From positions 74,508,872 to 74,572,871 of the forward strand of contig CM043953.1 in assembly GCA_014529385.2 (NCBI GenBank): a DNA stretch of 64,000 bases, written 5' to 3'. The notes beneath the pieces are model-generated. The model did not search any database. It saw only the letters and a program-made list of their open reading frames with translations, and had not been told where the DNA came from. The position numbers were made by a program, and so were the translations under genes. Position 1 is the stretch's first letter. Each line of letters starts with the position of its first letter. Of the stretch, positions 48,600 through 60,359 are shown in pieces. The DNA is from Adiantum capillus-veneris. Its lineage: Eukaryota; Streptophyta; Polypodiopsida; Polypodiales; Pteridaceae.

Positions 48600-49694
48600 T
48601 AACATTTTGTCTAGCAACTTGAAGTATGTCAAAATGATCTTAGAGAAAATCCTTTGCTTGTTGTATCTTCTCCTTAGCCAACCCCACCATAACGGGTGAT
48701 CTAGGTTGAAATCCATATAAAAACATAAATGGACTAAACCCTGTAGTCGCATGCTTTGAACTATTATAAGGTAATTCCAATATAGGTAAGTAGTCTTCCC
48801 AATTGGTTTGCTTCTTGCTAACGTACGCTCGTAGCATATCTTCTAGCACTTGATTAACTCTTTCAATTTGACCATCTGTTTCTCGATGATCAGCCGTACT
48901 TAGATTAAATTTAGTTTCCAAATTTTGAAACACAACTCTCCAAAAGTGATTATCAAAATTTTGATCTCTATCACTAATGATACTAGCTAGAAGACCGTAG
49001 AGTCTATACATATGCTATACAAATAGCTGTGCTAACTACAGTGTCTTAATTGTAGTCTTAGTGGGAATGAACCAACCCATCTTTGTGAGACAGTCTACAA
49101 TTACCCATATGGCATCATGGCCATGATTTTTAGTAGGTAGTCCTACTACAAAATCCATAGAGATACTCTCTCGCTTACCTTGTGGAATCTCTAAAGGATG
49201 TAAAAGGCCACCAACCTTGAGGTGCTTTGCCTTCTTTACTTGACACTATTGGCAATTTAGTACATACTCTTGAACATCATGATGTAAGCCTGGCCAATAA
49301 AATTGTCGTAAACTAAGACATACGTCTTACGAATACGTGGATGACCAGCACTTGGACTATCGTGACACTCAAAGAAGATTTGGCACCTAGTGTTTGAGTC
49401 CTTTGGAACACATACTCTACCCTTGTGGAGTAAGTAGCCATCATCAATGGAAAAATTCCTCCATTGCTTAAGCTCTTCCTGAGTAGGGATAAAGATCTGT
49501 GTGGTGGAGTTTTTATCTGCGCGTGCAGAGACATGTTGATATGGATGTACAGAGACATGTGAGTGTGAGGGATCCCGTTTTAAAACTACACTCCACACTT
49601 TAGCAAATGATTGATCTTGTATACACTCTCCACGTAATGACTCCAAAAATCCACTCTTTATTTCTATGAAAGCAAGTGAATTAATCTGAGGCAT
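48600..49694 (-). pseudogene. Chromovirus integrase core and zinc domain
   Basis: Minus strand 49257-49694 has the RH-IN linker and CHDSPSAGHPRIRKTY (HHCC start). 48640-49011 has IISDRDQNFDNHFW and ETDGQIERVNQVLEDMLR, so the second Asp and the Glu of the DDE triad are present. It ends GFSPFMFLYGFQPRSP. 49012-49256 between them is broken by stops. Confidence 0.88.
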
Positions 49695-49699
49695 CCGAC

Positions 49700-51127
49700 T
49701 TAGTGCATCTGCTACTACATTATATCACCCCTTGCAATATCATAGCTTACAATCATAATCTTGAAGGATTTCTGCCCATCTAGCTTTACGGCCCTTCAAT
49801 TCCATTTAAGTAGTAAAGCATTTGATACTCTCATGGTAAAAAACTACTTCAAACTTGGCACCATATAAATAGTGTCGCCACTTTCGTAAAGAGTGAATTG
49901 TGGCATAGAGCTCTCTCTCATAGACATAATAATTCTGTTGAGCTCTATCTAAATTTTTACTTTCAAAGGCTATAGGTCTTCCCTCCTAGAGAAGTACCGC
50001 ACCAATTGCTTTATCACTAGCATTAGTCTCTACCACAAACGGCTTAAGTGGGTCAATGATTGCTAGGATGGGAGCACTGGCTATAGCTACCTTTTGCTTT
50101 AAGTTGATCCGTCATAGGAACAACAATTTTGGCATAATCATGGATATACTGCCGATAAAATGCAGCCATGCCTAAGAATATTTGAAGTTCCTCAACTGTG
50201 TTGGGATGGGGCCATCGAAGAATGGCAGCGACCTTGTTAGTGTCCATCTTGATGCCATAATAAAAGATCACATGACCGCGGTAATGTATCTATGTTTTAA
50301 AGAAGTCACATTTGCTTTGCTTAGCGTACAGAGTGTGAGCTTGTAGCTATTCGAACACTATCGTAAGTGTTCTATGTGTTCATCTTCAGTCTTATTGTAA
50401 ATGAGAATGTCATCAAGAAAAACCACAACAAATTTTCCAAGATAGGGACGTAAGACACTATCCATGAGTGTCATAATTGTAGCTGGAGCTAAACCAAAAG
50501 CCATAACCAAAAATTCAAAATGCCCGAACCATGTTCTAAAGGCAATTTAGAGATATCTTGCAAAAGGATACACACTTGGTGGTAACCTGAACGAAGATTT
50601 ATCTTTGTATAGTATCTTGCCCCATGCAATTGATCAAACAACTCATCCACTCGAGGTAGAGGATACTTGTTCTTGATGGTTATAGCGTTGAATCCGCAAT
50701 AATCTACGCACATGTGCATAGCACCATCTTTCTTTTTTACCAATAGAATTGGTGATGCCCAAGGCAAAGTGCTAGGTCTAATGAAACCACGGGCGAGGTA
50801 GTTAGCCAACTGACTCTCAACCTCCTTGGATTCCTTAGCACTCATACGATAAGGTGATTTACTCATCGGTTTAGTGCCTGGCAAGACATCTATGCCATGT
50901 TGCACATCACGTGTTGGGGGTAAACCCGATGGTAAATCACTTGAGAATACATCACTATACTCCGTGAGTAAGTGAATCAGCTTTTGCCGTGCAAGTAAAC
51001 TAGAGTTATGCTGGGATGGAGAATCTTGTAATTCCTGTAATGTTTGTTTTACAAGAGTTGCACGTTGCTCGATAGAATTAAACATGAGAGCACTTTGCTC
51101 GGTAGATTTGTTCACTTCTCTTATCAT
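49700..51127 (-). pseudogene. Chromovirus reverse transcriptase and RNase H
   Basis: 51127-50489 encodes RT with HGIDVLPGTKPMSKSPYRM, ARGFIRPSTLPWASPILLVKKKDG, CVDYCGFNAITIKNKYPLPRVDELF and KINLRSGYHQV. The catalytic box [11 protein letters not shown] lies at about 50405-50437 in another frame. 50271-50053 holds KVAAILRWPHPNTVEELQIFLGMAAFYRQYI, and RNase H remnants (NYYVYERELYATIHSLRKWRHYL) occupy 49850-50030. Confidence 0.88.
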
Positions 51128-51156
51128 TAGAATTCATTGCACTTTGCATACCAGTA

Positions 51157-52186
51157 CTAGAATTCACAGCACTTTGCTCTTGAGAATTCATAGGACTTGG
51201 AGACAAGCCAGTAACACAAAAAGACTTCATCTATTAAATTTTCTTTCTGCAAAATAGAAAGCTCGAATGTACATATAAGAGGTGCAGATGGTATATTTTT
51301 CTCACCAAGCAAAAGCACATGTTTACCATTGGCCATAAAGGATAAGGAGTTCTGTTCATAACTAGTGTGCAATGTGTTTCCTAAACCATGCAGCCACTCC
51401 CATCCTAAAACTACATCAGCACGGTCCATGTTCATAACTTGAAAGTCAAGGGTCATCGTATGATCTTGAACAATAAGCTCACCGCTTGAACTACCGTGTC
51501 CCATACTTACTGTGTGTGAGAGAGAGGCCAGACATGCGGCATGCATCCCATGCTAACCAATTCTTATCTTCTTAATTGGGGTCCAAAAACTCTTTGGAGA
51601 AAGAAGCTTGAAATGCAGTCCAAGATGGAGGACGAGCATCTATTGGAAATGTCATCCACCACTTATAGGTTTGTCTTTCAGAGATAGACTTGTTTCCACA
51701 GCCGTCTTTATATCCGAGGTGTGTCTTAATCCATGAATATCACTCCATTTGTGTGATAATGTATTGATCACATCCTTGTTGCGATCAGCTCTTCCCTATG
51801 AAACTCAGGAATGGTGATATTCTTAAGCAATGCTTTGCTACCTTTGGAATCTTCTAAAGCACTTCTCTCTTGGACTGCTTGAGTCGTGCAAGCTTGGGTT
51901 CTTGGAACCATGCCACTTGTGGCTCCTTGAGCCATCTGTGAATTCATAAATTTCACAAGTAGCTCAGTAAGATTTGTAACTTTTGCATTGAGTGCAGATA
52001 GGTTGCGTTCAAGTACGCTTTGGTGATTTTCCAAAGTTTTGAAAGTAGCCATATCTACAAGGCCATGATCTCCTAGATCATCAACATCATGCATATTAGT
52101 GTTAGCAGCACACGTGGTGCCCTAATTTTGATCTACGTGCTCAAAATCAAAAGTGTGTGTAGGTGGGATATCCTCACTGGCCATGG
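51157..52186 (-). pseudogene. Chromovirus gag and protease remnant
   Basis: Gag starts at ATG about 52186 (MASEDIPPTHTF) with an early stop near 52124, then a coiled-coil-prone part (51768-52094: HQSVLERNLSALNAKVTNLTE) and a gag core ending PSWTAFQASFSKEFLDPN (about 51600). The frame then passes directly into a protease C-terminal half (VLGWEWLHGLG near 51400). The zinc knuckle and the catalytic Asp of the protease appear to be deleted. Confidence 0.75.
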
Positions 52187-52560
52187 TAAACACACACTAA
52201 TGTAAAGAAAGAAAAAAACATCAACTTGTGCCTTGTAAAGCTTGAAGTCTTTGTGTTTTTTATGCTCAGCAATTTGTGTTGCATGCAACTTTGCCTTGCG
52301 AAAATTGTAGCGCTTCACGTGTCGTTTGTTGTATAAGAACACCTTTGTGGATTCTTTATAAAAACTCGTCGTTTTTGTGAAGGATTTTGTTCACTTTGAA
52401 GCTACCTCCTTGAGGAAAAAAGAATTTTTGGAGGAAAACTTGCCTTCCTCCAAGAAGTGAAAGGAAGGGTGAAACTACTTCCTTGAAGTTTGAAGCTTTC
52501 CCTTTCATTCTAGCTTTCTTGTCAACACAAGTATGCTATCTTTCCTTGCTATACACAAAA

Positions 52561-52640
52561 GGGCTCAATAGCTTGATGGTAGAGTGTTGGCCTCTTACCC
52601 TCATGGGGTGGGTTCAACCCTCCTTCATGCAAGGGTTAAG
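52561..52640 (+). repeat. tRNA-Lys-like sequence in chromovirus leader
   Basis: On the plus strand, antisense to the element: TAGCTTGATGGTAGAGTG is a good A box, GGCCTCTTACCC resembles a Lys(CUU) anticodon arm, and GGGTTCAACCC is a good B box at tRNA spacing. The 5' and 3' ends do not pair into an acceptor stem, so it is a tRNA-derived SINE head or pseudogene rather than a working tRNA. The 52641-52889 part may be the SINE body. Confidence 0.6.
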
Positions 52641-52902
52641 TGGACCTTCCTACGTGCGCAACGAATGGAGCCTTCGGAGCCTCGGTGTTGTAGAGTTGTC
52701 GATCGAGTTTGCCTTGGTTTCCCGTTGTGGAGGGCATAGGTGGGGTGGTTTCGGTCGGTTGTCACTGTTTGCCTTCGCACGTTGTGCACCGTTTTGTTGT
52801 AGAGCGGAGATGTCGCTATCTGTGGAACGTGGGAGAGAAGCAACGCATTGCATGCACATGCAGCCCGCTTTTTCCATTTCCCAAAAATAGCTCTAATACC
52901 AA

Positions 52903-53024
52903 TGAAAGGGTGGTGGTAATGCGTGTGCTAGTCTCCACCCAACCGTTCTATCTTATAGCCTCCCCCTAACGTACACACTTTCCAACTGTGCCGGTGGCCT
53001 TGCCTATAGAACCCATGTCCTACA
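52903..53024 (-). repeat. Chromovirus 5' LTR (122 bp)
   Basis: Followed on its left by the primer site (minus strand TTGGTATTAGAGC, one base from the initiator-Met site) and on its right by GTATT, the target duplication. Confidence 0.92.
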
Positions 53025-53939
53025 GTATTAGAAGTGAATCAATCACCTTTATTTTATCTTGATCAATGAAAATCCCATTTTGAAGATTCGCTGCTTGTAG
53101 TTGCTTGCAAACTGAGAACTAGGCCAACAAACAAGATGTCAACCAAGGACGGGGCTTGAACCGTAGGTGCATGTAAACAAATAGATAGGTGTCAATCATC
53201 TACTTGACCTTTACAAGGAAAATGCACACAATGTATACACAAAATCTATCTTATATACGATGGCTACACTCTCCAAAACAAGACTTAACGTTGTTGAATA
53301 GTCATAAAACTTAAGGGGTGATGTCTACACACCTAAAGGACACTATCCTAAGGTCTCTAACCCAACTCACTACCTCTAAACACTTGGTGCAAAAATCGCG
53401 TATGAAGACAGACCAAAAATTACAAGTCACCAATTCTAAACGTGTTTAAATATAATGTAGAGTTCTACTTGCCGTGAACACAATGACATATAGAAATCTC
53501 TAATTAAATGCACGGTTAGAGACAAAACACACCTCAAAGCTCTTGGGAGAGCTTTTTGCAAAGAGACCAAAACCATGCAAGCTTGGCGTCGGTGCATAGC
53601 TCTTATCGTTGATAACACAATGGTGAAGATAACTTTGCAATGTAGCATTTGTACTGCACGTAGAGAATAGAAGAAGATCACTCACTCTCTCTCAAAAAAC
53701 TCATGGCACACTTAGTTCAACTCAAAAGTTGATTAATTCAAAAAGTTGTTCTTAAGGTTACAAAAATTGGCTTTTATACCCTAGCCTTGGAGGTTCTAGC
53801 TTATCATAATCATCTCCTGGTTTCTACCATGGGTTCGTCTAATCCACCTACTTAGTATATTACAATCTAGAAACTCAATCAAGTCCTAAAAATAATTACA
53901 TTGACTTTGACGGAATAAATAATACAAAATTGGGTTTTT

Positions 53940-56900
53940 TTCGTGTTTAGTGGTTAATACTCCCTCCTCTACGTCCATGTCGTCCCTGACATGATGGATC
54001 TTTGTCTTCTGGTCCTTATGTATTGATGTAGCAGTATTCAACTGTTTGTGTCAATGGAAACCTCCTGGATTTAGTAGCTTTAAGTATTTATTCATATTTG
54101 ATGTTGCCCAAGGTGACTGTAGGGTCAAAAAACTTGCTGTCATACGTGAAAAAGACAGTGTAGAAGGCTTCCTCAAAGGCTTGAATGTGATAACTTGGCA
54201 AGAATATCAACCTTTGATAAAACATACGTAACACCTCTGGGTATGGCTATTTTGACAAATCATATGTCATTTTGGTGACAGTGTCGCCCATTGATAGTAG
54301 TCTGGAGTTCGTTGCTTTGGTCGATGCGAACACTTTGAGGCAAGCTAGGAAGGTTTTGCATATTTTTGAGATCATTACACATGTCAAGTCAAGAGATCCA
54401 GTGAACATCTTAATGGTGCCCTTTAGGTTTTTCACCATATAAGATACCCTTATTCTCTCTCCTTCCCTATGTGGTAGCATTGACGGGTAGTTAAGTAAGG
54501 TAGGATGCTTCTTCAGGAGCTAGAATGGTTTTCCCATGTGTGTACGTGAGATACCCTTATTCTCTCTCCTTCCGTATGTGGTAGCATTGACGGGTAGTTA
54601 AGTAAGGTAGGATGCTTCTTCAGGAGTCTAGAATGGTTTGCCCATGTGCGTATGTGAGGTACTGGATAGAAAAATGTGTCATCCCTTATGATTTTTGGGG
54701 CTTCCACCAAGTACTTTAGAAATACGGGGTACTTGGGGAGCCACCCTTTTCTTCACTTTGGCTGGGAGTCCACAATTCTCTTTGTAATTTCTAGGTCCTT
54801 GAAATCCCCTTCATATACTGGCTCTATGCCTTCTACCTCAACTCTTTTCATTATGGTAAGGACTTCATACTTCAAGAGAGGATAGGGGAGTGACGGTTGT
54901 ATCCACTCTTCCCTAAGAACATTTGTGGCTAGCCCTTGAACTCCAAGTGAGTGGATCATCCTCTTTTCCAATTCCAAGACTCCCGTATGGTCTTCTGTTG
55001 TATCTTGTTCAATCAGAGTTTGGATGTGTGCCTTCTCTTCTACTGTCAGCGGTTGTTCCTCCTCTCCTTGCGCATGTCAGTGCTGCTGTAGGTGTTGTAG
55101 ATCTTCTGCATCTTCAAGAACCTCCATGGGCTCATGTTCTACGTTGATGCCCAGGTCACTAGGTTTTGGCTCCATCTCACATGATTTTGCCTGTTCTACT
55201 TCTTGTTGGAGCCTCGACAACTGCTGCTGGGCCAGGATGTCCTTCCTTGTGGACTCTTCTGCTTGATCTACTAATAGATATTGTAGATTTTCTAGCTGGA
55301 GTCTGAGGTGTTCATTCTCTTTTTGTAGTTCTTGATGGTTGGCTAAGAATCTCTCTTCTGCGGCTAGGGAACCTTCTACCATATGCATTCTATGTCTTTG
55401 TTCCAGTCGTAATTCCTTCTGTAGTGCAATGACTTGAGCCTCCAAGGCTTGTATAGCTGGGCTATGTGCTCCTCTACCTGCTCTTGCAGCTCTTGGGTTT
55501 TGTTTGAGTCTCTGTATTGTCAAATCTTAGAGCTCTAACTTGGATTTTAGCTCCACTACCTCATATTTGGCTACCTCCAACTCATCCTCTATCTTTTCTT
55601 TCTCTTCATGCAAACTCTTGACTTCTCATGAGACCTCTTCCGTATGCACTGTAAGAGTTTCTCATTCACTCTCAGCATCCTTTAGTGTTTTATTGAGAGT
55701 CTCAAGCTTGTTCTGCCATGTCAGCTCTTTGACTTGTCATTCAGAGAGTTGTGGTGAGGGTTTCATAATCTTCTTGCATATTTTTCTCCTTTGTGGGTAG
55801 CATGCTATTCTCTTCTACGAGTGTAAGAGATCGCATTCTAATTTTATCTATTATTTGGTGAGCATATCTTGCATCTTCTTCATTATTTGTTACCATGTTT
55901 CTTTATGGCCTAGGGCGTGGGCCTGAAAATGGAACCTGATGTCCCATTCTTAGCATTACCCCCACTGGAGGTGGCCTCCAGGGGTTGGCCAAAGGTCTCC
56001 ATTGTGGTATTGGTGGAACATGTACCAACCCTGGTACTCCAGGTGGTAAGGTGACTCCACTTATGGTGGTCTTCTCTCTGTATCTTGGTCCTTGAGCTTT
56101 TCTTCATCTCTCTCTCTTTGTCTTTTGCATCCCATGGTGGAATAGAGGTACCATATATAGCCTCAGACGCATCCTCAGGTGAATATCTAGCTTGAAGGAG
56201 GTCTTCATAGTGCATCTTTGTGCTTTTTCTTTTTATTTTGGTGTCAATTGAGCCTTTGTTTTCTTCTTTAGTAAGTCCCTCTATTGTGATGCCGAGAGTT
56301 TAGGGCTTGGAGGTAGAGAGGTAGGTCCCGGGGAAGGTTTATGTGGTGAAGTATTCACTCCTTTCTCACTTTCTTTGTCATCTTTCTCTTGTGTTTTTGG
56401 CATCTCTTTCAACTTCTTTTTGATATCTTGGACTTCTTCTACTGTGAAAGGCTCTAGATTTTGCTGTTTGATCAATATTCTAGATTCTTAATAGGCTTGA
56501 ATGTAGTGATCGAGCTGATCTTCTAGTGGTCTTGAGGAGCTGCCCCCGATCTTTGCAGGATTTGATACCCAATACTCTTCAAAGTCTCCTTTTAAAGCTC
56601 TCTCAACCTTGAATTTCCGAATCAATCTCTCGATAGGCTCTAGCTTCCTTTTGAGCCATGTAGTGGTGGCAGGTGGTTCCACTGGTGGTTCATTTTGTAC
56701 ATCCTCTTTTAGTCGCAATCACTCGTTTTGTGTAGGTGGACCTGGCCACTGTCCTCTGGCTCTGATAGCCTCATATGAAATTATTGTCAAAATCTCTCCA
56801 CCTCCAATGTATTTTGGTTTCTCCATACCCATTCTAACCACTTGCTCATGCAGATACTGGGCATGGTTCACTTCTTTGGGCACACTGCTTCTTTAATGCC

Positions 56901-57538
56901 CATGTGATTGTGGTTGCTACTGTGTATGGAGGTGTTGTGTACTTTTCTGGTCGGCTACTGCAAACATGAAAGTATTGCTTGTAAAGATTGCAAATTTTTG
57001 CAGCCCTTGGATCCTCTAGGTCTTTAAATGTGGGATTGGTCTTTTTATTAGAGTAGACCTTCACATCATCTCTCCTTTATCTCAAAGAGATGCCCTTATT
57101 GTGGAGCTTTAGAGCATCTGCAATGATTTGAGGGGTAATTACCACCTCGGTCTTCTAGCCATCCAAATTAGTAATCACTGCTTTGACTTTTTTTTGAATG
57201 GAGCTGACTAGCTCGTAGACTCTTTGTGTGTCCACTCCTATTGGTTTTGTTGTGAAGAATTTATATAAATCTTCTCTCTTTAGCTGGTTGAGAGTCTCTT
57301 CTTTGTTTGCATATTCCATGATTTCTTGTGGATTTATTGGGATATTCACGGTATTTCCTTGTGGAATTCTGAATGTACCTTGGTACACTTCCAATCCTTT
57401 CCTTTCCAATGTGGCTTCATCTACCCATGCCTTTTCTAGCTTCAGTGTCTCTTCAGGTATCATGTATGGTTCATTGGATGCAATGATATCCTTTAAGGAC
57501 AACCTCTTCTTCTTTTCTGGTGATTTGTTGGCTTCCAT
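53940..57538 (-). pseudogene. Unknown long ORF of repeat copy A
   Basis: Begins at about 57538 with MEANKSPEKKKRLSLKDII. Parts in order: a globular N-terminus (57155-57538) leading to TEVVITPQIIADALKLHNKG; a Cys/Tyr-rich part (56846-57064); a Lys-rich part with PIERLIRKFKVERALKGDFEEYWV (56488-56718); a Ser/Pro tail (56281-56475); a strongly heptad-like coiled coil (about 55077-55523); and a conserved C-terminal domain (54977-53940) with LLSMGDTVTKMTYDLSK and FYQRLIFLPSYH. About seven stops or shifts break it. The N-terminal segment is loosely reminiscent of plant putative-transposon proteins, but this is a guess. Confidence 0.45.
54443..54654 (-). repeat. 106-bp tandem duplication in copy A ORF
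   Basis: GATACCCTTATTCTCTCTCC begins at 54443 and again at 54549. The two units differ at a few bases. Copy B lacks the second unit, so the duplication followed the split. A 106-bp length shifts the frame. Confidence 0.85.
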
Positions 57539-57756
57539 TGATCCTGGGAGCACTCCAAGTGCAAAAGTTAGCATTGTTGACGAAATTTGGAATTTTCTTA
57601 GTTTTTAGCAATCCAAACGACTTCAAATTTGAAACACAAGCTAATAAGGGCCTAAGGATGTTATGCATGTGGTCAAAGATGCATCTTGGGTGCAGAGGAA
57701 GTAAGCATACTACATGGAGGAAACATGGTGAGGATCCTACCTCTCAGATTTGGCGC

Positions 57757-57868
57757 AAACTAGTGTCCTGTGTGTGTCGTACGAAGTCGTAGAAAACTAG
57801 TGTCCTGTGTGTGTCGTACGAAGTCGTAGAAAACTAGTGTCCTGTGTGTGTCGTATGAATTCGTAGAA
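57757..57868. repeat. 37-bp tandem repeat, three units
   Basis: Three units of AAACTAGTGTCCTGTGTGTG-TCGTACGAAGTCGTAG. The third has TCGTATGAATTCGTAG. It lies in the 5' noncoding part of copy A. Confidence 0.92.
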
Positions 57869-58485
57869 AGTTTGTGCGTTGTAGTTCTCTCTAGCTCTCT
57901 CTAACTTGTGAAGAGCAGAAATGAGAGAATAAGTGAGGCCAAAATATCTTATATTGGGGTTTCCCAAACCACTTTCCATGAAATTTGACATGTGCTTTTA
58001 TCTTGTGTGAAATGCACTTTAGGATCAAAAGCTTTCTCATTTGGTCTCCGTTTGGCCCAATTTTGGATAATTTGTCCTTTCGTCTAAAAACTGGCAAGAT
58101 TGGGATTCTGCAACTGTTTTCCACAATTGTGCCTAGGCTTCACCATATGATGTCCTTTGTTTACTGATCATTCCTTTTGTCATTCCAAATCCATCTCACT
58201 TTCTTTTTCTATGTTTCTTTATTTTTTTCAAGAAATGAGTAAAAATAGAAGGAAAATAACTGAAGTAACTTTCAAAATATCAATAAATCAAAATAGATAG
58301 AAAACAACACAATGAAACATTATGTATAGTTATCCATAATACAAATTGCTCTGTTTTTCTCACTTTTATGCATGAAAACTGTTATTTCTACATATATACA
58401 CACACCTAGAGACTCATTACTTATGTTTGTCCTCATCTCTCTATTGAATCACATTACATAAGGACATAATATACTTGGGTTCACC

Positions 58486-59823
58486 AGAACTAGGCCAGCA
58501 AACAAGATGTCAACCAAGGATGGAGCTCGATCCGTAGATGCATGAAAACAAATAGATAGGTGTCAATCGCCTACTTGAACTTCTAGAGACAATCACTGCC
58601 AAGGGAAATCAACTCAAAGCTTACTATGTGTACGCAATCGCTACCTTACCTACGATGCTTATGCTCTCTGAAACATGACATAATGTTGTCGAATCATCAC
58701 AAAACTCAAGGGGTAACCTCTACCACCTAGAGGATTCTACCCTTAAATCTCTAACCCAATCTACTATCTGCAAACACTTGGTGCGGAAATTGCATACGAA
58801 GATACACCAAAAATTAGAGGTCTTCGATTCTCAACGTACTTAGGCCTAAAGTGTAGTTTAACTCATCGTGAACGCAATGACTTAAAGGAATCACAAAATG
58901 GATACACGGTTAGAGAGAAAAATCACTTCAAATCTTGTGGGAGAGCTCTCCTCTAAGAGACCAAAATCGTGCGAGCTTTGCATTAAAGCATAGCTCTCAC
59001 CGTTGCTAACGCAATGGTGTAGTCATATTCACATTGTAGCTTCTGTAGTGTGTATAGGGAGTAGAAAAAGACCTCGCTCACTCTCTCACACAAAATACAA
59101 AATCATGGCATGCTTAGTTGAGCTCAAAAAGATGATTAATTCAAAAGTTGTTCTTAGGGTTACAAACATTGGCTTATATACCTTAGCCTCGGAGGTACTA
59201 ACTCATCAAAATTACTTTCTACTCTCTACCGTGGGTTTAGCTAGTCCGCATATTTAGTAAGTTACAATCTGGAATCTCGATTGAGTCCCAAAAATAATTA
59301 CAATGGAGTTTATAAAATTAAATAATACAAAAAAGGTGTGTCTTTCGCGTGATCATTTGTTAACACTATCACCCTCTGCATCCATGTTTTCCCTGACATG
59401 ACGAGTCTTTGTCTTTGTTGGGTCTCCACGATGAACCCTTGCTAAATGGAAGCATGGTGCCTTCAATAGCTTGTAGGTGAATAATCCTATGTAAAATGCT
59501 TCTTCAAAAGCATGCACGTGGTAGCTTGGCAAGAACATTAGTCTTTGATAGAATAGATGTAGCACCTCTCGTGATGGATGCTTTGAAAAATCATATGTCA
59601 TCTTGGTGACAATGTTGCCCATTGACAGTAGACTTGAGACTGTGGATTTATGCGGCGCAAACACCTCAATGCAGGCTAGCAATGTTTTACATATCGTCCT
59701 AATACGTATTACAAAACTCAAGTCAGGGGAGCGAGTGAAAATCTTAATGGCACTCGTTGCTTTGTTTAGTAGCACATGAGTGTGGCCTTGTTTATCCCAA
59801 TGCAAAAAATTTGTTACAAGCAA
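58486..59823 (-). mobile_element. Unknown protein-coding repeat, copy B (C-terminal part)
   Basis: Aligns with 53115-54470. The minus-strand frame 59353-59823 stays open for 156 codons and encodes the C-terminal domain (AIKIFTRSPDLSFVIRIRTI, LLSMGNIVTKMTYDFSK, FYQRLMFLPSYHVHAFEEAFY), followed by ~870 bp noncoding to 58486. Over 26 aligned codons (54160-54237 against 59491-59568) I count ten synonymous and five conservative amino-acid changes. Homology stops near 59830. Confidence 0.6.
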
Positions 59824-60359
59824 GTCCTAGGCAGGGTTTTGAGCAAGCTGACTCAGTTTGAGACTCAAAGTGTTTTTGTTGACCCGTTTTTAGTTTGGTG
59901 CCCAATTTTGGTATGGTTGAAATTCTATCGTTGTTTCCCAGAAAACACACTTATGGCATGTGATAACTAAAAAATAAGAACATTTCTAGGGAGATTTAGG
60001 TGCACTTTACATCACGTCATTTTGCCAATCAAGGTGCGAGTAATCCTCAAAACATTGATTTTCTAGGTGAGAAAGTGGGAAAAGTGACAAATCAAAAGAG
60101 AGGAAAAGGCCACATGGTTCTCCTCCTTTATCCCATATAGAGATGTCTCCCATTGGATTCTAGCATATATATGTAAGCATTGATTCACTATATATCATAA
60201 GACCAAGAGCAAGGCCATTCTCATGACTAGGGTCGGGCCAGGGTCAATTAGGGTCCTTTGTTTTACAGATCTTTTTTTTCAAATCAAGTTGCTCTAGGTT
60301 ATTTTGGTCTTTTTTTGCCTTTCCTTTCATAGCCAAATCCTAGGAGTCACGTGTTCATG
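59824..60359. other. No supported feature
   Basis: AT-rich spacer without ORFs, repeats or LTR ends that I can support. Confidence 0.5.

Larger units (their letters stand above)
47964..53029 (-). mobile_element. Second chromovirus, 122-bp LTRs, TSD GTATT
   Basis: Two 122-bp LTRs (47969-48090 and 52903-53024) start TGAAAGGGTGGTGG and end TACA on the plus strand and are roughly 85-88% alike by eye. GTATT flanks both ends. On the minus strand the primer site is TTGGTATTAGAGC (52890-52902) and the polypurine tract is CCAAGGGGGGG (48093-48103). Coding order is gag, PR remnant, RT, RNase H, integrase, chromodomain. Many stops and shifts. It sits inside the RT of the old Gypsy and is therefore younger than it. 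Confidence 0.93.
45166..53113 (-). mobile_element. Old Gypsy element, interrupted in RT
   Basis: Minus-strand coding remains read RT (53025-53110, then 47850-47968), RNase H (47574-47850), RH-IN linker (47169-47525), integrase (about 46900-45820) and a retropepsin-like domain (45819-45166). The RT frame DQDKIKVIDSLL | IQIPIKVKEIQAFMGHF runs directly across the 5-kb chromovirus inserted at 47969. The right end is cut at 53113 by another repeat. Gag, the usual upstream protease and both LTRs were not found. Confidence 0.82.
53113..58485 (-). mobile_element. Unknown protein-coding repeat, copy A
   Basis: A minus-strand unit: 5' noncoding region (58485-57539), a long broken ORF (57538 to about 53940) and a ~830-bp 3' noncoding region ending at AGAACTAGGCC (53115). 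The last 1.35 kb is repeated as copy B at 58486-59823. It interrupts the RT of the old Gypsy element on its left. No polymerase, integrase or transposase domain was recognised, so the mode of movement is unknown. It may be a non-autonomous LTR element or another repeat class. Confidence 0.55.

Noticed and set aside
52561-52640. Functional tRNA gene
   Set aside because: A and B boxes are good, but no acceptor stem pairing and an altered anticodon loop; better explained as tRNA-derived.
57757-57868. Three regular repeats considered as a CRISPR-like array
   Set aside because: Units are directly adjacent without spacers and the context is plant nuclear retroelement DNA; an ordinary minisatellite.
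53113-59823. Copies A and B as the two LTRs of one element
   Set aside because: Divergence is mainly synonymous within a shared coding part, no primer site fits next to 58485 and no matching target duplication was found; kept only as an alternative.
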